Positions 38,306-47,493 are shown, counted from the stretch's first letter. The stretch is DNA of 64,000 nt from an uncultured Marinobacterium sp. (GCA_947501565.1 CANMWJ010000003.1:62001-126000); one strand, 5' to 3'. The notes: a model not told the origin generated them from the sequence alone. Translations and numbers: made by a program.

Positions 38306-38599
38306 TTACATGTTGTTTACTGGGTCAGGCAGAACGTAGTAAGTCGCGTGACGGTAAGGTTTGTCATCGTTTGGATCGTAGAAGCAATCCGCATCGTCTT
38401 CCTGGGAAGAGCAGATGTCAGCGGACTTAACAACCCAGATGCTTACGCCTTCACTACGACGGGTGTAGCAATCGCGCGCGTATTCCAGCGCCTGTTCGTG
38501 ATCTTCGGCGTGCAGGCTGCCTACGTGTTTGTGGTCCAGACCACGCTTGGAACGTACAAAAACTTCAAACAGTTCCAGTTTTTCAGTGATGTTTGTCAT
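38306..38599 (-). CDS. paaB: Phenylacetyl-CoA 1,2-epoxidase subunit PaaB
   Basis: A 97-residue bridging subunit of the epoxidase. It begins TEKLELFEVFVRSKRGLDHKHVGSLHAED and shows the family stretch ARDCYTRRSEGVSIWVVKS. It follows paaA by 12 bases. Confidence 0.96.
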   Translation of the reverse strand: MTNITEKLELFEVFVRSKRGLDHKHVGSLHAEDHEQALEYARDCYTRRSEGVSIWVVKSADICSSQEDDADCFYDPNDDKPYRHATYYVLPDPVNNM

Positions 38600-38611
38600 T
38601 TCAGCTTCCTC

Positions 38612-39553
38612 TTACGCCGCGTTTTGTGCTTTTTTAGCGCGTTTCTTTTCGTTGTATGCAGACAGTGCGTCACGTACCCATTCGCCTTCGTCATGAGCGG
38701 CGACGTGATGTTCGATACGCTGACGGTTACAGTGGCCGTTACCGTTGATTACAGACCAGAACTCATCCCAGTTCAGATCGCTGCTGTCGTAGTGACCGCG
38801 CTCTTCGTTCCACTTGATGTTCTTGTCAGGGTGGTCCAGACCCAGTACTTCGATCTGCTTAACAGTCTGATCAACAAACTTCTGACGCAGGTCGTCGTTA
38901 GTTTCACGCTTGATCTTCCACTCCATGGATTTCTGGGAGTGCGCAGACTCAGAGTCGTGAGGACCGAACATCATCAGTGCAGGCCAGTAGAAACGGTTCA
39001 GTGCATCCTGAGCCATCGCTTTCTGCTCTGGAGAACCTTTAGCCAGTGCCAGAATTGCTTCGTAGCCCTGACGCTGGTGGAAAGACTCTTCTTTACAGAT
39101 ACGGATCATGCCGCGGGAGTATGGACCGTAAGAAGTACGCTGCAGGGAAACCTGGTTCACGATCGCAGCACCGTCTACCAGCCAACCGATCGCACCTACG
39201 TCAGCCCAAGTCAGAGTCGGGTAGTTGAAGATGGAGGAGTATTTCGCTGCACCGCTCTGCAGCTGCTCGATCATTTCGGAACGGGAGATACCCAGCGTTT
39301 CACAAGCGCTGTACAGGTACAGACCGTGACCCGCTTCGTCCTGTACTTTGGACAGCAGGACAGCTTTACGGCGCAGAGATGGCGCACGTGTGATCCAGTT
39401 ACCTTCCGGCTGCATACCGATTACTTCGGAGTGTGCGTGCTGGGAGATCTGACGGATCAGGTTTTTACGGTACGCTTCAGGCATCCAATCTTTAGGCTCG
39501 ATCTTCTCTTCAGCCTCGATCTTGCGCATGAAGTTTTCTTCTTGGGATGTCAT
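38612..39553 (-). CDS. paaA: Phenylacetyl-CoA 1,2-epoxidase catalytic subunit PaaA
   Basis: A 313-residue di-iron ferritin-like oxygenase that epoxidises the ring of phenylacetyl-CoA. Iron-ligand helices are visible in [13 protein letters not shown] (E and H) and [14 protein letters not shown] (E and H). TTG-free start: the ATG at 39553 has TGGAGGCC upstream. It is first in paaABCDE, about 45 bases after a perfect inverted repeat that overlaps the predicted transcription start. Confidence 0.97.
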   Translation of the reverse strand: MTSQEENFMRKIEAEEKIEPKDWMPEAYRKNLIRQISQHAHSEVIGMQPEGNWITRAPSLRRKAVLLSKVQDEAGHGLYLYSACETLGISRSEMIEQLQSGAAKYSSIFNYPTLTWADVGAIGWLVDGAAIVNQVSLQRTSYGPYSRGMIRICKEESFHQRQGYEAILALAKGSPEQKAMAQDALNRFYWPALMMFGPHDSESAHSQKSMEWKIKRETNDDLRQKFVDQTVKQIEVLGLDHPDKNIKWNEERGHYDSSDLNWDEFWSVINGNGHCNRQRIEHHVAAHDEGEWVRDALSAYNEKKRAKKAQNAA

Positions 39554-39596
39554 ATCAATGGCCTCCAGAATTTGTTGGGCGCGCGATTAATTGCTC

Positions 39597-39639
39597 ATAC
39601 GGTCCTAGTAACACAAAAATTGGACCGTATTTTCTTATA
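39597..39639 (-). promoter_or_regulatory. paaA promoter with 9-bp inverted-repeat operator candidate
   Basis: ATACGGTCC and GGACCGTAT (39597-39605 and 39622-39630) form a perfect inverted repeat with a 16-base spacer. On the minus strand a TATAAG element lies at 39639-39634, so the start of transcription would fall within the repeat. This arrangement suits a repressor such as PaaX or PaaR, neither of which is encoded in the window. The -35 element is unclear. Confidence 0.6.
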
Positions 39640-39753
39640 ATGTATCAACTGTGCTTTACCAGTAGACAACGGCTTCGTTCGAAACGTTGTCTGAACCGGT
39701 CGTTTGGGTGCACCAGCACTACTCAGTGCATAGCGCCCCCTGCTCCACCCGTA

Positions 39754-41052
39754 TTAACGATTGTCGAATACGCGTTTCGCTTTACCTTCAGAACGCGGCA
39801 GCGCGCCTGTTGGTACGATTTCGATCTTGGTGCTGATGCCCACCACGGACTTGATGTGGTGTGCCAGCTCTTTGCTGACCTGATCCTGAGGCGCGCTCTG
39901 CGCTTCTACAGTCAGCTCTACCTTCACCAGCACCTTGTCCAGGTTGCCGTCTTTGGTCACCACGATCTCGTAGTGAGGCGCCAGTGCAGGGATCTTCAGG
40001 ATCTGTTCTTCGATCTGGGTCGGGAATACGTTCACACCACGGATGATCATCATGTCGTCGGAACGACCTGTGATCTTGTCGATACGGCGCATCGGACGTG
40101 CAGTGCCCGGCAGCAGACGGGTCAGGTCGCGGGTGCGGTAACGGATGATCGGCAGCGCTTCCTTAGACAGGGAAGTAAACACCAGCTCACCGTATTCGCC
40201 GTCCGGCAGCACTTCGCCAGTGTTCGGATCGATGATCTCTGGGTAGAAGTGGTCTTCCCAGATGGTTGGGCCATCTTTGGTTTCGATACATTCCATCGCA
40301 ACACCTGGACCCATCACCTCAGACAGACCGTAGATGTCGACCGCGTCGATACCCAGACGCCCTTCGATGTTCTTACGCATCTCGTCGGTCCACGGCTCAG
40401 CACCGAAGATACCCAGACGCAGTGCCAGTTTTTCCGGATCGACGTTCTGACGTTCCATCTCGTCGATCAGGTTCAGCATGTAAGACGGGGTTACCATGAT
40501 GATGTCTGGATCGAAGTCCTGGATCAGCTGGACCTGTTTCTCGGTCTGACCACCAGACATAGGGATAACTGTACAACCCAGGCGTTCAGCACCGTAGTGT
40601 GCGCCCATGCCGCCGGTGAACAGGCCGTAACCGTAGGAGATGTGCACCTTGTCGCCGTAGTGGCCGCCAGCAGCACGGATAGAACGGGCAACAACGTCAG
40701 CCCAGGTATCGATATCGTGCTGGGTGTAACCCACAACGGTTGGCTTACCGGTAGTACCGGAAGAGGCGTGTACACGTACCACTTCGTTCATCGGTACCGC
40801 GAAGGAATCAAACGGGTACGCGTCACGCAGGTACGCTTTAGTGGTAAACGGGAAGTGTTTCAGGTCTTCCAGAGTGCGCAGTTCGAACGGGTGTACACCT
40901 TTCTCGTCGCACATCGCTTTATAAGCAGGGACGTTATTGTAGGCGTGCGCGATGCTCCACTGCATACGTTTCAGCTGCAGCGCGCGCAGCTCGTCGATGC
41001 TGGCGGTTTCAATCGGGTCAAGTGCGCTGCGTAGTAGGTTCTCGTTATGCAT
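39754..41052 (-). CDS. paaK: Phenylacetate-CoA ligase
   Basis: A 432-residue adenylate-forming enzyme that activates phenylacetate to its CoA thioester, the entry step of the pathway. The AMP-binding loop SSGTTGKPTVVGYT is at about residues 95-108, the adenylation motif YGLSEVMGPGV near 236-246, and TGRSDDMMIIRGVNVFPTQIE marks the hinge to the C-terminal domain. It lies upstream of paaA, separated by about 200 bases that carry the operator-like repeat, and has its own gap from paaJ that contains a terminator. Confidence 0.97.
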   Translation of the reverse strand: MHNENLLRSALDPIETASIDELRALQLKRMQWSIAHAYNNVPAYKAMCDEKGVHPFELRTLEDLKHFPFTTKAYLRDAYPFDSFAVPMNEVVRVHASSGTTGKPTVVGYTQHDIDTWADVVARSIRAAGGHYGDKVHISYGYGLFTGGMGAHYGAERLGCTVIPMSGGQTEKQVQLIQDFDPDIIMVTPSYMLNLIDEMERQNVDPEKLALRLGIFGAEPWTDEMRKNIEGRLGIDAVDIYGLSEVMGPGVAMECIETKDGPTIWEDHFYPEIIDPNTGEVLPDGEYGELVFTSLSKEALPIIRYRTRDLTRLLPGTARPMRRIDKITGRSDDMMIIRGVNVFPTQIEEQILKIPALAPHYEIVVTKDGNLDKVLVKVELTVEAQSAPQDQVSKELAHHIKSVVGISTKIEIVPTGALPRSEGKAKRVFDNR

Positions 41053-41165
41053 CGTTATTATTGTCCTGTCTGTTTGCCGTTGTTTTGTCAGAACTCACCG
41101 TCTCTCGGGACAGCTTCAAACCTTTGAATAAGCCAGTATCACGACAGGACTTGTTCGCAGGTTGA

Positions 41166-41194
41166 GAAAAAAGGGGGTGTTTCGGGTCACCCCC
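41166..41194 (-). terminator. Intrinsic terminator between paaJ and paaK
   Basis: On the minus strand GGGGGTG pairs with CACCCCC around an 8-base loop, followed by TTTTTT. paaJ therefore ends its transcript here and paaK needs its own promoter. GTCCTGTC near 41070 and GACAGGAC near 41140 are inverted with wide spacing and may belong to that promoter's control. Confidence 0.85.
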
Positions 41195-41217
41195 ACAAGA
41201 GCGTCTAAGCCAGAGGC

Positions 41218-42426
41218 TTACACGCGCTCAATAATGATCGCGATACCCTGCCCAACACCAATACACATGGTGCAGAGCGCGTAACGACCACCGGTACGAT
41301 GTAACTGGTACATCGCCGTTGTCACCAGACGTGCGCCGCTTGCGCCCAGGGGATGCCCCAGAGAGATTGCGCCGCCGTTTGGATTCACCTGTGCTGCGTC
41401 ATCTGGCAGGCCCAGATCACGCATCACCGCCAGCCCCTGAGAGGCAAAGGCTTCGTTCAGTTCGATCACATCCATCTGATCAAGGGTCAGGCCCGCTTTC
41501 TCCAGCACTTTCTTGGATGCTGGCGCAGGACCGAAGCCCATGATGCGCGGCTCAAGACCCGCCGTTGCCATCGCAACAACGCGTGCTTTTGGCGTCAGAC
41601 CGTTCTTCTCGGCTGCTTCTTTAGAGGCGATCAGCAGGGCGCAAGCACCGTCGTTTACACCGGACGCGTTACCCGCAGTCACGGAACCACCTTCGCGGAA
41701 CGGTGCACGCAGTTTTGCCAGACCGTCCAGCGTCGTGGAGGCACGAGGGTGCTCGTCGGTATCAACGACCAGATCGTCGCCTTTACGCTGTGGGATGGTG
41801 ACCGGGCAGATCTCTTCGTTAAACAGGCCCGCGTCCATCGCAGCTGCAGTTTTCTGCTGACTGCGGAATGCGAACAGATCCTGATCTTCACGGGAGATAT
41901 TGAAATCTTCTGCCACGTTCTCAGCCGTTTCTGGCATAGAGTCCACACCGTACTCCGCTTTCATCTTCTTGTTGATGAAGCGCCAGCCGATGGTGGTGTC
42001 GTAGAGACCGTTCGGGTTACGGGAGAATGCGGATTCCGCTTTACCCATCACGAACGGGGCACGGGACATGGATTCACAACCACCCGCGATCATCAGGTCG
42101 GTTTCACCGGCCTTGATCGCACGCGCCGCCATACCGATGGCATCCATACCGGAGCCACACAGACGGTTGATCGTGGTACCTGGAACAGAGGTTGGCAGAC
42201 CCGCCAGCAGGGCAGACATACGCGCTACGTTACGGTTGTCTTCACCTGCCTGGTTGGCGTTGCCGTAGATGATGTCGTCTACAGATGACCAATCGACATT
42301 AGGGTTACGTTCCATCAACGCCTTCAGCGGCACCGCGCCCAGGTCGTCAGCACGTACGGAGGACAAACCACCGCCGTAGCGGCCAAAGGGGGTACGGATC
42401 GCATCGCAGATATAGGCATCTGTCAT
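41218..42426 (-). CDS. paaJ: 3-oxoadipyl-CoA/3-oxo-5,6-dehydrosuberyl-CoA thiolase
   Basis: A 402-residue degradative thiolase performing the last cleavage steps of phenylacetate (and beta-ketoadipate) degradation. The nucleophilic cysteine is in [13 protein letters not shown], the histidine in [16 protein letters not shown] and the second cysteine in [10 protein letters not shown]. It matches E. coli PaaJ along its length as I recall it; PcaF is the equivalent name in protocatechuate clusters. GAGGTG precedes the ATG at 42426. The hydratase, isomerase and ring-opening genes (paaF, G, H, Z) are absent from the window. Confidence 0.94.
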   Translation of the reverse strand: MTDAYICDAIRTPFGRYGGGLSSVRADDLGAVPLKALMERNPNVDWSSVDDIIYGNANQAGEDNRNVARMSALLAGLPTSVPGTTINRLCGSGMDAIGMAARAIKAGETDLMIAGGCESMSRAPFVMGKAESAFSRNPNGLYDTTIGWRFINKKMKAEYGVDSMPETAENVAEDFNISREDQDLFAFRSQQKTAAAMDAGLFNEEICPVTIPQRKGDDLVVDTDEHPRASTTLDGLAKLRAPFREGGSVTAGNASGVNDGACALLIASKEAAEKNGLTPKARVVAMATAGLEPRIMGFGPAPASKKVLEKAGLTLDQMDVIELNEAFASQGLAVMRDLGLPDDAAQVNPNGGAISLGHPLGASGARLVTTAMYQLHRTGGRYALCTMCIGVGQGIAIIIERV

Positions 42427-42716
42427 ATTAGTCACCTCTTCCTAATATTTTTTTCTTGGGCGCTCAAACCGAGAAACACTTCCAGCCCGATTAAGCATCC
42501 GACTGTCGTTATATTCTTTTGCCGCGCGGCAGGACTTTATCAACACCCTACCCTGCTACGGGGCACAGGTAGATATATTACACAATAATTGACCCAAGGC
42601 AATTTTTTTGTATCATTTAATCGAATTCAGCAGCCCACTTGATATTTGCCATTTACCGCACTCCCCACAACCCAACAGCACCGCGGAAAGGCCCGTATTT
42701 ACTGAATTTCAGGCAC
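42427..42716. other. Intergenic region upstream of paaJ
   Basis: No supported gene. It should contain the paaJ promoter; AT-rich tracts occur around 42575-42625. I see no copy of the ATACGGTCC repeat found at paaA. Confidence 0.5.
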
Positions 42717-42742
42717 AAAAAAGCCCCGGCATAACCGAGGCT
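42717..42742 (-). terminator. Intrinsic terminator after the EamA transporter gene
   Basis: On the minus strand AGCCTCGG pairs with CCGGGGCT (one mismatch) around a short loop, then TTTTTTG. Confidence 0.75.
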
Positions 42743-42785
42743 GACTGGATACAACAAGAGGATTTCGCTGACAATAACTGTCGAG

Positions 42786-43670
42786 CTAACTGCCTTTAAG
42801 CCAAACTTTTACCGCTTTCCAACGGCTCACAAGCAACGCACTGAAGATCAGCCCGCAGCCCAAAAACTGCATCAAAGTCATCACCTCACCGAACCAAAGC
42901 ATTGCCAATACAGCGGTCCAGATGGGCTCCAATGTCATAATGACGGCAGTATGACTGACTGGTGCCATCCCCTGCGCCAGCGTTTGAAAAAAGAAGCGCA
43001 AGCTCGTAGCAATCAGAACACTCGCCAGCAACCATCCCCATATTGATGCAGGCTGATCAAACTCCCAAGGCTCAATGGCAGCTGAAACCGTCAGCGCCAC
43101 CAGCCCCACCACCATCAACTGGATCGCCGACAGCGCAATTACCGAAACCGCTTTCGCCGCCCGACTGTTTAATGTGAAATAAAACGCAAAGACGACTGCC
43201 GCCACTACAAAGAAGACTTCACCTGCTCCGATGACAAGCGCTGAATCCAACGACAAACACGCCATCCCAAGCGCAGCCAAAGGTAACGCCAACCAGACAC
43301 TACGCTCTGGCCGCTCACCAAACAACAACGCCACAAACGGCACCAGCACGACACCCAGGCTTGCCAGGAAAGCCCCCACTCCAAGATGATTGGCATGGTG
43401 CAATCCCAATATCCAGAACACCATACCCAGGGAAAAACTCAGCCCAACTACCACAGTACGCCGCCATTCCCGAGCACTTAACCCCTTCAACTGAGATGCA
43501 CCAAACGGACAGAGCAAGATTCCGGCAGACAGAAAACGAATACCAACAAACAACAACGGCACCAAACCGCTCAGGGCTTCTTTGGAAAAGATCCAACCAA
43601 AGGCTGCAAGCACAGTAACAAGTACTAGCAATAGATCGGCTTTAAGGTGATTAGAAGGGACCACGAACAT
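42786..43670 (-). CDS. EamA/DMT-family transporter
   Basis: A 294-residue inner-membrane protein with ten predicted hydrophobic segments arranged as two EamA repeats. Typical motifs are GIRFLSAGIL in the first half and VIMTLEPIWTAVLAMLWFGE in the second. Drug/metabolite transporters of this type export amino acids, nucleosides or toxic compounds; the substrate cannot be read from sequence. It stands alone with its own terminator. Confidence 0.9.
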   Translation of the reverse strand: MFVVPSNHLKADLLLVLVTVLAAFGWIFSKEALSGLVPLLFVGIRFLSAGILLCPFGASQLKGLSAREWRRTVVVGLSFSLGMVFWILGLHHANHLGVGAFLASLGVVLVPFVALLFGERPERSVWLALPLAALGMACLSLDSALVIGAGEVFFVVAAVVFAFYFTLNSRAAKAVSVIALSAIQLMVVGLVALTVSAAIEPWEFDQPASIWGWLLASVLIATSLRFFFQTLAQGMAPVSHTAVIMTLEPIWTAVLAMLWFGEVMTLMQFLGCGLIFSALLVSRWKAVKVWLKGS

Positions 43671-43807
43671 ACTCCATATAACAATGGATGCGGATTGTAC
43701 GCGGGATTAAGACAAGAAGGCCAAGCTTCATATGGCCAGAACTATTGGAAATCTTCTCTCGGCAGCCGAAATATGTAAGGATTGCGCACCAAATGATCTG
43801 CATCCAT

Positions 43808-43876
43808 GGATTGGAAAATACTGCATCAATAGCACCGAAACAGTGCCTCGATACCCAGCACCTGATTTTCCAATCC
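43808..43876. repeat. 12-bp perfect inverted repeat with 45-base loop
   Basis: GGATTGGAAAAT (43808-43819) and ATTTTCCAATCC (43865-43876) lie in the non-coding gap between the divergent EamA and lipoprotein genes. Additional partial pairing continues outside the arms. It is not part of an obvious terminator. Confidence 0.6.
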
Positions 43877-43953
43877 GCACCGATCTGCAGCCAAGGGCAC
43901 AATAGTACTCTATAGCAGCTTTCACTAATTCAAACTGACCAAAGGAATGATCA

Positions 43954-44406
43954 ATGAATATCCAAGCAATACGTATCTGGGGAGTTATAGCCTTACTAAC
44001 TCTTCTCACTGCATGCCAAGCCCCCTCTGTGCGCCCCGTAGACCCCGCGTTAAACGACGCCAATTCCGCAGATGTCCACTTCTACAGGGTCAAAGGCTTT
44101 GTTAACGGAGGTGTTGACTATCGGGTTTTCGCCGGAAACGAATACATTGGAACCCTTTCAAATGGGAGCCAGTTTATCCGCCGACTCCCTAACGGTTCGC
44201 AGAGCATAATATTTAAGCCCTATGAATTTGGTATTCCTAGTCTCGGGGAGAAAAGAGTAGAGATCGAGCTGAAGGCTGGGCAAAACTATTACCTACGCAT
44301 GTCTCACAGTGTTGGCGGGGTAGTCCCAATTGGTTCCTCGATGCTAATAAGCAAATCCACGGGCCTGAATCTCGTTTCCTATGAAGACTGGAAAGCCAGA
44401 AGATAG
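43954..44406 (+). CDS. Putative lipoprotein, DUF2846-like
   Basis: A 150-residue protein with a lipoprotein signal (LLTLLTAC, lipidated cysteine at residue 21). A single small beta-rich domain follows with the pattern VHFYRVKGF, AGNEYIGTLSNGSQFIRRLPNG and LKAGQNYYLRM. This resembles DUF2846-type PEGA-like lipoprotein domains. AGGA precedes the ATG. It lacks the Asp after Cys that retains lipoproteins in the inner membrane, so an outer-membrane location is likely. Role unknown. Confidence 0.82.
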   Translation: MNIQAIRIWGVIALLTLLTACQAPSVRPVDPALNDANSADVHFYRVKGFVNGGVDYRVFAGNEYIGTLSNGSQFIRRLPNGSQSIIFKPYEFGIPSLGEKRVEIELKAGQNYYLRMSHSVGGVVPIGSSMLISKSTGLNLVSYEDWKARR

Positions 44407-44505
44407 CTTTTTCGGAACGAGCCATAGCCACAACACCCTTCTCAACCAGCATTCTATTGAGGCATACAAGCAAGGCCCCACCAGCCTTCGACTAACCAGA
44501 AACGA

Positions 44506-44535
44506 AGAAGCCCCGCTCAAATGAGCAGGGCTTCT
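44506..44535. terminator. Hairpin, possible terminator after the lipoprotein gene
   Basis: AGAAGCCCCGCTC pairs with GAGCAGGGCTTCT (one mismatch) around AAAT. No convincing T-run follows on either strand, so function is uncertain. Confidence 0.45.
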
Positions 44536-44542
44536 GAATTCG

Positions 44543-44555
44543 TGGCGGTGAGGGA
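44543..44555 (-). repeat. 13-bp partial copy of the tRNA-Ser 3' end
   Basis: TGGCGGTGAGGGA is repeated exactly at 44682-44694, where it is the 3' end (with CCA) of tRNA-Ser. Sequence beyond the 13 bases diverges. It could be a remnant of tRNA duplication or an old integration site; no integrase is present. Confidence 0.4.
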
Positions 44556-44634
44556 TTATTCGTCGCTGCGCTCACCTGCGCGGCCCGGACCGAACCGCGA
44601 GGGCTCTCACCCTCCCTTCAAGCTCCGTAAAAAC

Positions 44635-44667
44635 AAAAAAGCCTCGGTCATAAACCAAGGCTTTTAA
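44635..44667 (-). terminator. Intrinsic terminator after tRNA-Ser
   Basis: On the minus strand AAAAGCCTTGG pairs with CCGAGGCTTTT (one mismatch) around a 7-base loop, then a T-run. It lies 15 bases past the tRNA 3' end. Confidence 0.8.
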
Positions 44668-44681
44668 GTATAAAATTCGGC

Positions 44682-44769
44682 TGGCGGTGAGGGAGGGATT
44701 CGAACCCTCGATACGTTTCCGTATACACACTTTCCAGGCGTGCTCCTTCGGCCACTCGGACACCTCACC
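44682..44769 (-). tRNA. tRNA-Ser (anticodon GGA)
   Basis: An 88-nt class II tRNA with encoded CCA. The acceptor stem is GGTGAGG/CCTCACC. The anticodon loop within CACGCCTGGAAAGTGTG gives GGA, there is a long variable arm (TATACGGAAACGTATC), and the T-loop is GGTTCGAATCC. It reads UCC/UCU serine codons. Confidence 0.96.
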
Positions 44770-44925
44770 GCATTCGTTAAGGCTTTATATACAGCGCCTC
44801 AAACGAGGTGCGTACTTTAATGGACTTATCCTTCCAAATCAAGCGATTAGTTCGCTCAATCTGCAATTAATTTCAATCGTTTAACGATTGAACAGAAGCC
44901 ACACCTAACGGGCCTTTCAGCCAAT

Positions 44926-44954
44926 AAAAAACCGCCCAGCTCTCACTGGGCGGT
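44926..44954 (-). terminator. Intrinsic terminator after ftsZ
   Basis: On the minus strand ACCGCCCAG pairs with CTGGGCGGT around a 6-base loop and is followed by TTTTTTA. It lies 30 bases past the ftsZ stop, so no downstream dcw gene is co-transcribed. Confidence 0.9.
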
Positions 44955-44983
44955 AAAACCTGGCAAAGGTAAAAACGGGTTGA

Positions 44984-46186
44984 TCAGTCAGCCTGGCGGC
45001 GCAGGAATGCAGGAATGTCCAGGAAATCCATATCATCGGTTCCGGTGCGCGCAACTTTCTGCATTTCTGGCTCGGGCTCTCGCGTCGGCTCAGTTACACG
45101 CTTAGACTTTTCCGTTTCAGCACGCTGGCGCATAGCGGTCGGCAGCTCCAGCTGACTGTAGTCGGTGGTTGGTGTCGCAGCACGACCACTACCGCTGCTG
45201 ACAACTCGCACCTCTTCCTGCTGCGCGCGACCCAAACCGGTCGCCACAACGGTAACTTTCAGTTCGTCGGTCATCTCTGGGTCGATAACGGTACCCACAA
45301 CGATGGTTGAGTTCTCAGACGCGTACTCTTCCACCAGGTCACCTACTTCGGAGAACTCACCCAGGCTCAGATCCAGGCCTGCGGTGATATTCACCAGAAT
45401 GCCGCTCGCACCTGCCAGATCGACATCTTCCAGCAGCGGGCTGTTAATCGCCGCTTCGGTCGCTTCGGTGGCGCGCATCTCGCCGCGTGCAGAACCGCTG
45501 CCCATCATCGCCATGCCCATCTCGGACATAACGGTGCGCACATCTGCGAAGTCGACGTTGATCATACCCGGGCGGATGATCAGGTCTGCAATACCCTGTA
45601 CCGCGCCTTTCAATACATCGTTGGCGGTGTTGAATGCATTGATCAGACTGGTGTTTTTACCCAAAACCGGAAGCAGCTTCTGGTTCGGGATGATAATCAG
45701 AGAGTCGACGTTATCTTTCAGCTCTTTGATCCCCTCTTCGGCGATCTTCAGACGCTTACGGCCCTCGAAAGAGAACGGCTTGGTCACAACCGCAACAGTC
45801 AGAATACCCATTTCACGAGCAACTTCTGCAACGATCGGCGCAGCACCAGTTCCAGTACCACCACCCATGCCTGCGGTGATGAATACCATATCAGCGCCGG
45901 ACAGCATCTCGCCGATACGCTCACGGTCTTCGATCGCCGCCTGACGACCAACATCCGGGTTCGCACCTGCGCCCAGACCTTTGGTCATCTCACCACCGAT
46001 CTGAATTACGCTTTTTGCCGCCATATTGTCCAGTGCCTGCGCATCAGTATTTGCACAGATAAAGTCAACACCCTCTACATCGCTGGTAACCATGTGCTGT
46101 ACAGCGTTACCACCGCCACCACCAACGCCGATCACCTTGATCACGGCGTTCTGTGGAATATTATCGACCAGTTCAAACATGTCCAT
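44984..46186 (-). CDS. ftsZ: Cell division protein FtsZ
   Basis: A tubulin-like GTPase that polymerises into the division ring. The 400-residue protein has the GTP-binding signature GGGTGTGAAP, the T7 loop GVDFICANTDAQAL region upstream, NVDFADVRTVMSEMG, and a conserved C-terminal tail DFLDIPAFLRRQAD that binds FtsA and ZipA. GGAGG precedes the ATG at 46186; a second ATG two codons on is less well placed. It follows ftsA by 62 bases, in a gap with a GGCGT/ACGCC hairpin. lpxC, usually next, is absent. Confidence 0.97.
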   Translation of the reverse strand: MDMFELVDNIPQNAVIKVIGVGGGGGNAVQHMVTSDVEGVDFICANTDAQALDNMAAKSVIQIGGEMTKGLGAGANPDVGRQAAIEDRERIGEMLSGADMVFITAGMGGGTGTGAAPIVAEVAREMGILTVAVVTKPFSFEGRKRLKIAEEGIKELKDNVDSLIIIPNQKLLPVLGKNTSLINAFNTANDVLKGAVQGIADLIIRPGMINVDFADVRTVMSEMGMAMMGSGSARGEMRATEATEAAINSPLLEDVDLAGASGILVNITAGLDLSLGEFSEVGDLVEEYASENSTIVVGTVIDPEMTDELKVTVVATGLGRAQQEEVRVVSSGSGRAATPTTDYSQLELPTAMRQRAETEKSKRVTEPTREPEPEMQKVARTGTDDMDFLDIPAFLRRQAD

Positions 46187-46248
46187 TTAACCCTCCAGGT
46201 TGGCGTCAACCCATAACGCCAGGCGCGTATCGCGCTCTTAAAAACTGT

Positions 46249-47493
46249 TTAAAAGTTTGCCTGGAACCAGGATTTCATCCGGTTCACCAGACCCGGCTGA
46301 ACGACTTGCAGATCCATCTTTTCAGGTTCTGCGGAACGTTCTGCCCCCTCTTGTTCATTTGCTTTGGCATACTGCAATAACCCAACCGCCGTGGCGTATA
46401 CAGGATTAGCCAGTATGTCCTCCATGCCACGTGTGTCCTTCGGTGTCGCCAGACGCACGGGCTGATGGAAAATCTCTTCGGCCAACTCGATCGCCCCCTC
46501 CATACGGGAGGTACCACCGGTCAGCACAATGCCTGTCGCTACCAGATCCTCAAAGCCACTGCGACGCAGCTCAGCCTGAATCAGCGTAAACAGCTCGTCA
46601 TAACGCGGCTCAACCACTTCCGCTAACGCCTGACGCGACAGATCCCGTGCCGGGCGGTCACCCACACTTGGAACCTTAATCAGTTCTTCAGCGTTGGCTA
46701 ACTGCGCCAGTGCACAGGCATATTTAATCTTTAACTCTTCTGCTTTCTGCGTTGGCGTACGCAACGCCATCGCAATATCATTGGTAACCTGATCACCCGC
46801 TATCGGCACCACAGCGGTATGCCGGATCGCGCCGCCGGTGAAGATCGCCATGTCGCTGGTGCCACCGCCGATATCGACCATGCAGACACCCAGCTCTTTT
46901 TCATCCTCAGTCAGTACCGAATAGCTGGAGGCCAGCTGTTCCAGCACCACCGCATCGATCTCCAGACCACAGAGGCGTACACACTTCTCAATGTTATGTA
47001 CGGCATTGATCGCGCCGGTCACCAGATGCACTTTGGCTTCCAGTCGTACACCCGACATCCCCAGAGGTTCCTTAATCCCCTCCTGGTTATCGATCACATA
47101 CTCCTGCGGCAGGATATGCAGAATTTTCTGGTCTGCCGGAATCGCCACAGCCTGAGCCGCGTCGATGACACGCTCAAGATCATATTCCGTTACTTCGCGC
47201 TCTCGCACAGCAACAATGCCGTGGGAGTTAGTCGCACTAATATGGCTTCCGGCTATACCGACCGTTACCGAGTGAATTTTGCAGCCAGCCATCAGCTCAG
47301 CGTCTTCCACTGCCCGCTGAATAGAGTTCACGGTTGACTCAATATTGACCACTACGCCGCGCTTCAGACCACGTGACGCATGCGAGCCAATGCCCACAAT
47401 CTCGGTCACTCCGTCCAGCCCGACTTCTGCCACCAGACAAACCACCTTAGAGGTGCCTATATCCAGTGCAACGATCATATTTGAATCAGCCAC
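46249..47493 (-). CDS. ftsA: Cell division protein FtsA
   Basis: An actin-like ATPase that tethers FtsZ to the membrane. The 414-residue protein begins with the phosphate-1 loop VALDIGTSKVV, has VCMVDIGGGTSDMAIF as phosphate 2 and VLTGGTSRMEG as the adenosine motif. It ends in the amphipathic membrane helix VNRMKSWFQANF. A GTG at 47493 or an ATG at 47478 could start it; neither ribosome-binding site is clearly better. ftsQ and the rest of the dcw cluster are not upstream; instead there is a 640-base non-coding, AT-rich region. Confidence 0.95.
   Translation of the reverse strand: MADSNMIVALDIGTSKVVCLVAEVGLDGVTEIVGIGSHASRGLKRGVVVNIESTVNSIQRAVEDAELMAGCKIHSVTVGIAGSHISATNSHGIVAVREREVTEYDLERVIDAAQAVAIPADQKILHILPQEYVIDNQEGIKEPLGMSGVRLEAKVHLVTGAINAVHNIEKCVRLCGLEIDAVVLEQLASSYSVLTEDEKELGVCMVDIGGGTSDMAIFTGGAIRHTAVVPIAGDQVTNDIAMALRTPTQKAEELKIKYACALAQLANAEELIKVPSVGDRPARDLSRQALAEVVEPRYDELFTLIQAELRRSGFEDLVATGIVLTGGTSRMEGAIELAEEIFHQPVRLATPKDTRGMEDILANPVYATAVGLLQYAKANEQEGAERSAEPEKMDLQVVQPGLVNRMKSWFQANF

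Noticed and set aside
39547-41034. Long open frame antisense to paaK (about 495 codons)
   Set aside because: Low-complexity His/Arg/Val-rich translation opposite a well-recognised gene; likewise the frames antisense to paaA, paaE and paaJ.
44543-44769. tRNA-Ser repeat as an active integration site
   Set aside because: No integrase, excisionase or mobile cargo lies between or near the repeats, which are only 13 bp.
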